This document shows, piece after piece, positions 7,339-12,674 of a stretch of 12,674 nt of DNA (position 1 is the stretch's first letter; every line of letters starts with the position of its first letter). The DNA is taken from positions 1 to 12,674 of the forward strand of contig CAIYUD010000206.1 of assembly GCA_903929325.1 (NCBI GenBank). Direction: 5' to 3'. A program made the translations under genes and the position numbers. This DNA comes from an uncultured Opitutia bacterium (GTDB lineage: Bacteria > Verrucomicrobiota > Verrucomicrobiia > Opitutales > UBA953). The notes under the pieces are model-generated. The model was not told the DNA's origin. It did not search any database and saw only the letters and a list, made by a program, of their open reading frames with translations.

Positions 7339-7395
7339 TTGTAAATAACGCACCGGTGCAAGCCAAAGACAGGAATTATCGAAAATAGTCCCTTT

Positions 7396-7887
7396 TCAGC
7401 GCGTCCTAACCTCAAAAGACAGCACGGTATCCGCCTGTCGCGAAAACCGCTGACTGATAACTGTCGGGAAGGCTTTCTCCCAGTTCTTTGGGAAGAAGCG
7501 ATCGCCCTTAATTTCCATCCCAACCCGCGTAATATACAGCCGCTCGCACAAGGGGAGCCCTTCCGCATAAACACGCTCACCGCCCGTAATCCAAATCGGA
7601 CCAGGCCAAGGCATCAACTGAGCTAAGGCGACAGCCTCAGACATTGTTGCAACGACTTCAGCTCCCGGGAACGCGCCCTCCCCTGCACGCGCAATTACAA
7701 CGGTACCCCGCGCAGGCAAAGGTTTCCCTAACTCCTTGTAGCATACCGGCCCCTCAATCATAACCCCGCCTTCCGTCATAGCCTTGAAGTAGCGGGTATC
7801 CTCAGGGATATCCCAAGCCAAACGCCCTGCGGCACCGATGGCTCCATCGGGAGCGACAGCCACGATACAGTGTATAGGCTTAGGCAT
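7396..7887 (-). CDS. folA: Dihydrofolate reductase, divergent cofactor motif
   Basis: 163 residues, normal size for the enzyme that reduces dihydrofolate to tetrahydrofolate with NADPH. The family core is clear: IVAVAPDGAIG (8-18), RLAWDIPEDTRYFK (22-35) with catalytic Asp30 and Phe34, KPLPAR with the folate-carboxylate Arg60, ITGGERVY (100-107) and GDRFFP (128-133). Thr120 matches E. coli Thr113. Unusual is the cofactor loop: the normal GRxT motif (E. coli G43-R44-H45-T46), which holds the NADPH 2'-phosphate, reads GPVC at 46-49. The conserved LPW is LAW. The ATG at 7887 gives the standard N-terminus; a 75-residue in-frame upstream extension overlaps the divergent gene and is not family-like. 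No thymidylate synthase gene is adjacent. The family call is firm; the cofactor consequences are inference. Confidence 0.9.
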   Translation of the reverse strand: MPKPIHCIVAVAPDGAIGAAGRLAWDIPEDTRYFKAMTEGGVMIEGPVCYKELGKPLPARGTVVIARAGEGAFPGAEVVATMSEAVALAQLMPWPGPIWITGGERVYAEGLPLCERLYITRVGMEIKGDRFFPKNWEKAFPTVISQRFSRQADTVLSFEVRTR

Positions 7888-7939
7888 ACCCCTATCGGAT
7901 GCAGACTCGTACCAAAGGCAAGCGACAGTACCTTCATCT

Positions 7940-7968
7940 TTGACACACCCGCCGGGGCATCCAAGCGT
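7940..7968 (+). promoter_or_regulatory. Possible promoter of the SurA/PpiD-like gene
   Basis: TTGACA (7940-7945) is a perfect -35 match in the 90-base divergent region between the reductase gene and the SurA-like gene. At 17-base spacing the -10 position (7963-7968) reads AAGCGT, which is poor. Transcription would begin within a few bases of the ATG at 7978. Confidence 0.3.
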
Positions 7969-7977
7969 GACAACCCC

Positions 7978-9648
7978 ATGGTTATCACCTGGCTTAACAG
8001 CGCCACCCAGAAGCACCACCGCATCATCTTCGGATTCTTGCTCGTGGTCGTTAGCGTATCCTTTGTCTTCTACACAGGAGCAGCTCGAAGCGAAAGCGGC
8101 CTTCGTAAACACCCGAGCTATCTCGGTGTCGACCTCTACAACGAGCGAGCCATTGAACGCTTTAATGATGCACTCATGTTGGGCGGTAATCCAAGCGACA
8201 ACCGTGAGCGTACCTTACAAATCTGCCTAAACATCGCGCGTAAAAATGTCGCCGACTCCCTCGACATCCCAACGCCAACCGAAAAAGACGTCCAAGAGCG
8301 CGTAAAAGCCGTTCTCGCGCGCGGCATGCCCAACGCACCCGCACCTGACCCCAAAACATGGGAAGCCTTTGTGAATTCGGTACAACAGACACTCGGCTGC
8401 AACCGTGCAGAAGCTCTGGTTCGCCTGCAAACTGTCATCGAAGATCAACTGCGCTGGGAAAAAACCGCTCAACTCCTTGCAGGACCTGGATACGCATCTG
8501 TCGACGAAGTTCGCAAAGCGCTCGAGGAAGACGGTGCTAAATGGACCGTACAAGTTGCCGAACTCGATTCTAAAAGCTTCACGCCGACTGTGGCGGAAGA
8601 TTTAGCGAAGGCAGAAGCTTACTTTAATTCAACGAGCGAAAACTACCGCATTCCCGCACACCTAACGCTGAGGGCAGTAACTTTCCCAATTCCGAAGCCG
8701 AAAGACCGAGCAATCAGTGATGAAGAAGTGCTGACCCACGCTTATAACTTTGCGACAGAACTCGGACTCGAAGCAGGCAAAGTCGCCGAACAAGCCAAAG
8801 CACGTCGCTCCGAAATCGAACAACGTATTCGCGTCCGATCAGCCATCGAAGAATCATCGGCGCAACTCTCGGACGAACTCGCCGAAAGTTTCCCGGGCGA
8901 AAAACCTGCTCCCACTGCTGTCGAAGACTGGATTAAGAAGCACGGCGGTTCCATTCGCGACCTACCCCCGTTCGATGCGGGTAGCCCCACCCAATCACCC
9001 GGCGTGCCTACAGTCGCCATCAGTGCCGCTGAAAACTTAAGTGACAAAAACTGGCACACTGAAATCTACACGACTTCGGCCGGGCCAGTACTTTTGCTCG
9101 TCCAAGACCGCACCCCTTCACGCATACCTGCATTCAAAGAGGTCAAAGAAAAAGTCGTTGAGGCATGGAAACAATCAGAGCGAGGACGGCTATTTATCGT
9201 CCGAGCCAACGAACTCGGCAAGACCCTCAAAACGTCCACCGCTCAATCGAAGAACTTCGCAGATAGCGCGCGCTCACTCGGACTCACATTGCAAACTGCA
9301 CCTGCAGCCTTCACGCCTGCAGAAACGCCCGAGAACTTACGCGGCGTCAATGTGCCTACTTACTTAGCACTTAGCGATGCGGGTGTCGGTAAAGTCACCG
9401 ATCCACTCCGTGTGGAAGGTGGTAATTTCATTTACCTCTACGTTGCGAACCGCGAAGTACCCAAGATCGACGTCACCACTGAAGATTTCAAAAAGATGCT
9501 CAACTCGCTGGCACGTCAAAACGCACGCACTACCCTGCTCGGTCGCGCCAGTTTCAACTTCAGCGGTGAGAACGGTAGCGAAAATAGCAAAGGTTTGCTC
9601 GACGAATTAACGAGCGATCCTACCGGCAGCGTACCGACAGCTCGCTAA
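7978..9648 (+). CDS. Membrane-anchored PpiD/SurA-like periplasmic protein
   Basis: 556 residues. One N-terminal transmembrane anchor (about 15-34, after QKHHR) leaves the rest in the periplasm, the layout of PpiD. Residues 48-170 are helical and resemble a SurA_N-type chaperone domain. YRIPAHLTLRAVTF (223-236) looks like the start of the region that usually precedes a parvulin domain, and VLLLVQDRTPSRIPAFKEVKEKVVEAWKQ (371-399) is the typical C-terminal arm. I cannot see the parvulin signature itself (GDLG ... F.L..GE.S.PV.T..G.HII), so isomerase activity is doubtful and a chaperone role in envelope protein folding is more likely. The ATG at 7978 is chosen because the membrane anchor follows at the usual distance; a further 36 in-frame residues upstream are not plausible. 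Convergent with the hydrolase gene, 17 nt apart. Confidence 0.72.
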   Translation: MVITWLNSATQKHHRIIFGFLLVVVSVSFVFYTGAARSESGLRKHPSYLGVDLYNERAIERFNDALMLGGNPSDNRERTLQICLNIARKNVADSLDIPTPTEKDVQERVKAVLARGMPNAPAPDPKTWEAFVNSVQQTLGCNRAEALVRLQTVIEDQLRWEKTAQLLAGPGYASVDEVRKALEEDGAKWTVQVAELDSKSFTPTVAEDLAKAEAYFNSTSENYRIPAHLTLRAVTFPIPKPKDRAISDEEVLTHAYNFATELGLEAGKVAEQAKARRSEIEQRIRVRSAIEESSAQLSDELAESFPGEKPAPTAVEDWIKKHGGSIRDLPPFDAGSPTQSPGVPTVAISAAENLSDKNWHTEIYTTSAGPVLLLVQDRTPSRIPAFKEVKEKVVEAWKQSERGRLFIVRANELGKTLKTSTAQSKNFADSARSLGLTLQTAPAAFTPAETPENLRGVNVPTYLALSDAGVGKVTDPLRVEGGNFIYLYVANREVPKIDVTTEDFKKMLNSLARQNARTTLLGRASFNFSGENGSENSKGLLDELTSDPTGSVPTAR

Positions 9649-9665
9649 GCGAATTGAGAAGGTCG

Positions 9666-10433
9666 TTAGGTTAAGACCGCATCCAGAAACCCACTTCGTG
9701 CATCAAAGTGAGGGTTATGGCCGCTGTCGGGAAGTGTGACGACATCTCCATTCGGAAAGTACTGAAGGAAGTGTGGAATGTCTTCGTCGAGGACGTAGTT
9801 GGACATACCTCCCCGGATCAAACGTGTCGGCCCTTGATAGGACTGACCAGGTATGAGCGGGTTTTCTTGAATCCCAGGCAGTCCGCGCTCAAGTGCATCG
9901 AGGTTTACCTTCCAAAGCCAATTTCCTGTCGGGCCCTGACTGAGATTGGTGAGAATAAATTGCCGGAGTGCCCAATTCGAAATGTGCGCCTCCAAGACGT
10001 TCTCAGCATCCCGACGACTCTTGAGAGTTGATAAATCAACCGAACGCATCGCTGCAAACTCGGACATAAACCGTGGCGCATAAACCCTCGGGGCAATATC
10101 GACGATCGTCAGCTGACTCACGAGCGCTGGGTGTTCGACGGCGAGCCGCATCGCCACCTTGCCCCCTAAACTATGACCTAAAAGGTGCACCGGGGCGACG
10201 CCCGCGTCTTTGATCCACGCCACCACATCTTCAACCATATCGGTGACGTGACACCCATCCGCCCAAGGCGAGTCGCCATGGTTACGTAAATCGAGTGCGA
10301 TGACACGTGGACCTCGCAGGGCCAAAGCCGCACCGGCAGATTGCCAATTACGTGACGAGCCCAGCAATCCGTGCAAGACGATGATTGGCGGACCACTCCC
10401 GCCTAACTCACGACTGGCGAGTTTGACGGTCAC
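9666..10433 (-). CDS. Alpha/beta hydrolase, YbfF/ABHD11-type esterase
   Basis: 255 residues, single alpha/beta hydrolase domain, cytoplasmic (no signal peptide). The oxyanion-loop motif LHGLLGSSRNWQ is at 20-31, DLRNHGDSP at 48-56, the nucleophile elbow GHSLGG at 86-91 with Ser88, VDIAPRVY at 111-118, the acid region SNYVLDED at 211-218, and the catalytic His239 in DSGHNPHF. The combination of DLRNHGDSP, DIAP and SGHNPHF is that of the YbfF/ABHD11 group of acyl-ester or thioester hydrolases; the physiological substrate is unknown. The start is a GTG at 10431-10433 that overlaps the pilT TGA as GTGA, pointing to translational coupling with pilT, although no functional link is known. It ends 17 nt from the convergent SurA-like gene. 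Confidence 0.88.
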   Translation of the reverse strand: MTVKLASRELGGSGPPIIVLHGLLGSSRNWQSAGAALALRGPRVIALDLRNHGDSPWADGCHVTDMVEDVVAWIKDAGVAPVHLLGHSLGGKVAMRLAVEHPALVSQLTIVDIAPRVYAPRFMSEFAAMRSVDLSTLKSRRDAENVLEAHISNWALRQFILTNLSQGPTGNWLWKVNLDALERGLPGIQENPLIPGQSYQGPTRLIRGGMSNYVLDEDIPHFLQYFPNGDVVTLPDSGHNPHFDARSGFLDAVLT

Positions 10434-11536
10434 TTCACAATACGACCGCCCGATGTCTGGATGCCGGCCAACAACATTTCTAAAGCCCGCGCATTGGGTG
10501 AGCGCGCCAGAGCTTCCGCCTTATTGACTGCACCTGAACGTACCAATGCATACAAATCGGTGTTCATAGGGTGTGACCCCGACTCTTTACCTGCGTCGAC
10601 TAAGTCAGGGACTTTCTCGAAGTGTCCTTCGCTCAAAATACTTCGTGCGAGTGGATCGACTTTAAAGACCTCGCAAGCAGGCATCACGCCGCTGCCATCG
10701 GCACGCGGCACCAATGTTTGTACAATGACCGCACGCAGGCACGAGGCGATGGTGCGTCGTGCTGAGAGTAATTCCTCAGGCGAGAAAAACTCGAATAAAC
10801 GCTGCACTGCTTGTTGAGCGCTGCCCGCGTGAAGCGTCGATAAAACCAAGTGGCCCGTCTCGGCAGCATGCAAAGCAGTTTCAAACGTTTCACGATCGCG
10901 CATTTCGCCAATTAAAACCACGTCGGGGTCTTGACGAAGCGCTGCGCGTAAACCGGGTGCAAAACCTGGGACATCAATGCCGACTTCGCGCTGACTAAAG
11001 CTGCAAAGGTTATCGGTGAAAATATATTCAACAGGATCCTCAAGCGTCACCACGTGTAAATCGGCAGTTTCATTTAGATGCCGAAGTAAAGCAGCCAGGG
11101 TCGAACTCTTTCCTGAACCTGTCGGACCACACACTAGAACAATACCATCTCTGTATTCCGCTAATTCGGAAAGCTTAGGGTCAAGGTGGATATCCTTTAG
11201 AGACGGAGGCGTCGATTTCACCAAACGTAAGACAACACTCGGCGTGCCGCGTTGATAGAAAGCATTCACGCGATAACGACCTCTCCCTGTGGCAATTCGG
11301 TCGTATGCATAGTCAATCTGGTGATCTTTCTGCCAAGTCTGGACGAAGAGCTTGGGTATGGTGGCGTCGATAAAGGCGTTAATCTCTTCAGCCTTCAAGG
11401 GCTGCATCTCGGCAGCTACCAAAGCCCCATCGACGCGAAAGAGTGCCGTCCGGCCTGTCTTCAGGTGAATATCGCTCGCTCCATGCTCCACGGCTAGGCG
11501 GAGTAGGTCATCGATAAGGGTAGGTATTTCAGCCAT
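10430..11536 (-). CDS. pilT: Type IV pilus twitching motility ATPase PilT
   Basis: 368 residues, close to the usual 340-380. PilT is the hexameric AAA-like GspE-family ATPase that powers pilus retraction at the inner membrane. An N-terminal PAS-like domain (about 1-110, ASDIHLKTGRTALFRVDG) precedes the ATPase core: Walker A GPTGSGKS (137-144), Asp box TLEDPVEY (164-171), Walker B VVLIGEMRD (206-214) and His box STLHAGSA (233-240). The C-terminus has the PMNTDLYALVRSG element (323-335) of PilT/PilU proteins. The classic AIRE motif is not obvious; the region reads PLARSILSEG, so a PilU-like paralogue is possible. The ATG at 11536 gives the standard start; 44 further in-frame residues are not family-like. 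It is divergent from dapA and overlaps the hydrolase gene by 4 nt. No other pilus genes are nearby. Confidence 0.93.
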   Translation of the reverse strand: MAEIPTLIDDLLRLAVEHGASDIHLKTGRTALFRVDGALVAAEMQPLKAEEINAFIDATIPKLFVQTWQKDHQIDYAYDRIATGRGRYRVNAFYQRGTPSVVLRLVKSTPPSLKDIHLDPKLSELAEYRDGIVLVCGPTGSGKSSTLAALLRHLNETADLHVVTLEDPVEYIFTDNLCSFSQREVGIDVPGFAPGLRAALRQDPDVVLIGEMRDRETFETALHAAETGHLVLSTLHAGSAQQAVQRLFEFFSPEELLSARRTIASCLRAVIVQTLVPRADGSGVMPACEVFKVDPLARSILSEGHFEKVPDLVDAGKESGSHPMNTDLYALVRSGAVNKAEALARSPNARALEMLLAGIQTSGGRIVK

Positions 11537-11580
11537 GGGGTTTTTGTTTGTCTCCGGTGCAAGTGAGAGGATTGTTAAAT

Positions 11581-11594
11581 CCGCTAAACAGCGG
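11581..11594 (+). repeat. Short inverted repeat just before the dapA start
   Basis: CCGCT (11581-11585) and AGCGG (11590-11594) form a perfect 5-bp stem with an AAAC loop, ending 4 bases before the dapA ATG. It occupies the place of a ribosome-binding site and lies in the 62-base pilT/dapA divergent region. It could act as an operator or a small translational hairpin, or be chance. Confidence 0.35.
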
Positions 11595-11598
11595 AAAC

Positions 11599-12537
11599 AT
11601 GGCCCATACTGGCACACAGACAGGCAACTCCCGGAAACCCTTTGGGACAAACCATTTCTGCGGCGCACACACTGCGCTGGTAACCCCCTTTAGCTCCGGA
11701 AAAGTCGCCTGGACTGACCTTAGCCGTCTGGTTGAACAGCAAATCTCGGCCGGTATCAGCGGTTTAGTTTCGGTCGGGACTACAGGGGAATCCCCTACCC
11801 TTGGCCACGACGAGCATATCGAAGTCATCCAGCGCACCGTCGAGGCAGCCAAAGGCCGCGTGCCCGTCATGGCAGGAACAGGGTCCAATGCGACCGCCGA
11901 AGCTATCGACCTCGTCCAACGGGCCGATGCGGTTGGTGCGGATGCTCACCTCCAAGTCGCACCCTACTACAACAAGCCAAGCCAGGAAGGTCTCTTCCGT
12001 CACTTCAGCGCCATCGCCGAGTCCACCGATCGGCCCATCATGCTATATTCCATTCCCGGTCGCTGTGGTATTGAAATTTCTGTCGAGACGGTCGTTCGCC
12101 TCCGCTCGAAGCACCGTCACATCATCGGCATTAAAGAAGCTGGCGGACAGGTCGAAAAAGCTGCCCAGCTCGTTCGCGAACTCGACGCCGAATTCCTCGT
12201 GGTATCGGGCGACGACTCCCTGACCGTTGCCTTTGCAGAAGTTGGCGCACGTGGCATTATCTCGGTTGCTTCCAATTTCATCCCTGGCCCTGTGGCTCAA
12301 CTCGCCAAACTCACCGGTGAGCGTAAATTTGCTGAAGCTAAAATCCTGCATGCGAAACTCGCAGACATCTTTAAAGTTCTGTTCGTCGAACCGAACCCCG
12401 TCCCCGTCAAGCACGCCATGAAGCGCGCTGGGCTCATTAGCTCAGCCGAAGTTCGCCTGCCACTGTGCGAGATGTCAGACGCCAACCGCTTACTCGTTGA
12501 AAAGGTCGTCGATGCGACCCTATCCTCCCTCTCATGA
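11599..12537 (+). CDS. dapA: 4-hydroxy-tetrahydrodipicolinate synthase
   Basis: 312 residues, slightly longer than the usual 290 because about 25 residues precede TALVTPF. DapA condenses pyruvate and aspartate semialdehyde at the entry of the diaminopimelate/lysine pathway, needed for peptidoglycan. Seen are GTTGES (60-65, the Thr pair at 61/62), APYYNKP (121-127), LYSIPGRCG (149-157) with catalytic Tyr150 and Arg155, and IGIKEA (176-181) with the Schiff-base Lys179. The C-terminal PVKHAMKRAGL is also typical. The only ATG that keeps the whole domain is at 11599; a TTG at 11548 would add 17 non-homologous residues. GCGGAAAC before the ATG is a weak ribosome-binding site. It overlaps dapB by ATGA, so the two steps are coupled. 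Confidence 0.96.
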   Translation: MAHTGTQTGNSRKPFGTNHFCGAHTALVTPFSSGKVAWTDLSRLVEQQISAGISGLVSVGTTGESPTLGHDEHIEVIQRTVEAAKGRVPVMAGTGSNATAEAIDLVQRADAVGADAHLQVAPYYNKPSQEGLFRHFSAIAESTDRPIMLYSIPGRCGIEISVETVVRLRSKHRHIIGIKEAGGQVEKAAQLVRELDAEFLVVSGDDSLTVAFAEVGARGIISVASNFIPGPVAQLAKLTGERKFAEAKILHAKLADIFKVLFVEPNPVPVKHAMKRAGLISSAEVRLPLCEMSDANRLLVEKVVDATLSSLS

Positions 12538-12674
12538 GTTCATCCCTCCGCATACTCCTCAACGGCGCCAAGGGCCGTATGGGCCAAGCCATTACCGCCG
12601 CCGCTCAAGAATCCGGCTCCATCATCGCCGCCGCACTGGATTCGGGTGACGACCTGGCTGCCGGCATCGCTCAG
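12534..12674 (+). CDS. dapB: 4-hydroxy-tetrahydrodipicolinate reductase, 5' part
   Basis: Only the first 47 codons are in the window. The product begins MSSSLRILLNGAKGRMGQAI; NGAKGRMGQ is the glycine-rich NAD(P)H-binding loop that opens DapB (normally GAxGRMG). DapB reduces the DapA product to tetrahydrodipicolinate. Its ATG (12534-12536) overlaps the dapA TGA, giving a coupled dapA-dapB pair. The rest of the gene lies beyond the window edge; this is truncation by the window, not a broken gene. Confidence 0.92.
   Translation, partial: MSSSLRILLNGAKGRMGQAITAAAQESGSIIAAALDSGDDLAAGIAQ

Noticed and set aside
7350..7359. Ten-base perfect palindrome GCACCGGTGC near the start of the secreted-protein gene
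   Set aside because: Short and single; may be an operator but nothing else supports it.
7888..8112. N-terminal extension of the reductase (75 codons)
   Set aside because: Overlaps the divergent SurA-like gene and shows no homology; FolA normally begins at the ATG at 7887.
9642..9652. TCGC-TAA-GCGA inverted repeat at the SurA-like stop codon
   Set aside because: Only four pairs and no T tract; too weak to call a terminator.
1..12674. CRISPR arrays, insertion sequences, phage or toxin-antitoxin genes
   Set aside because: Looked for direct repeats, transposase motifs and small paired genes; none seen, and every stretch is accounted for by ordinary genes or short gaps.

Overview
This window is gene-dense bacterial chromosome of moderate GC content, built mostly from housekeeping biosynthesis genes. 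There is no mobile element, CRISPR array or phage-like block. Outer-membrane-type and signal-peptide-bearing proteins point to a Gram-negative envelope. The gene mix suggests a Verrucomicrobiota/Opitutales-like organism: a class-A-type PyrB followed by a PyrC homologue, a DapA with YSIPGRCG, a membrane-anchored SurA-like protein, and few Shine-Dalgarno sequences. That assignment comes from recall and is not tested here.

Layout. (1) At 4-864 (-) is a small predicted outer-membrane beta-barrel protein, divergent from trpA (954-1757, +). A strong intrinsic terminator wraps around the trpA stop codon. (2) A tight four-gene plus-strand operon runs from 1851 to 5987: pyrB, a PyrC homologue, a CPBP intramembrane protease and thiL, with junctions of a 4-nt overlap, a 3-nt gap and a 1-nt gap. 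A leader hairpin precedes pyrB. (3) Between 6006 and 7887 on the minus strand lie a dihydrofolate reductase gene, a secreted protein of unknown function with a cryptic NlpC/P60-like C-terminus, and a tRNA-Arg(CCG). (4) Divergent from the reductase, 7978-9648 (+) encodes a PpiD/SurA-like membrane-anchored periplasmic protein. (5) It converges on a minus-strand pair, pilT followed by a YbfF-type hydrolase, joined by a GTGA overlap. (6) Divergent from pilT is dapA, overlapping the start of dapB by ATGA; dapB runs off the window.

Function. trpA serves tryptophan synthesis; pyrB and its partner carry out the first committed step of pyrimidine synthesis; thiL makes thiamine diphosphate; the reductase makes tetrahydrofolate; dapA-dapB start the diaminopimelate/lysine branch. 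PilT is a type IV pilus retraction ATPase.

The most notable observation is that the PyrC homologue has lost both His of the HxH metal motif and the neighbouring substrate Arg, yet keeps other site residues and is translationally coupled to pyrB. It looks like a structural pseudo-dihydroorotase (PyrC') like that of pseudomonads. Secondary points are a reductase with a rewritten NADP(H)-phosphate motif, the hidden Cys/His fold in the secreted protein, a pyr leader with two mutually exclusive pairings, and promoter-like elements so close to start codons that leaderless transcripts are possible. No wholly new multi-gene system is evident.
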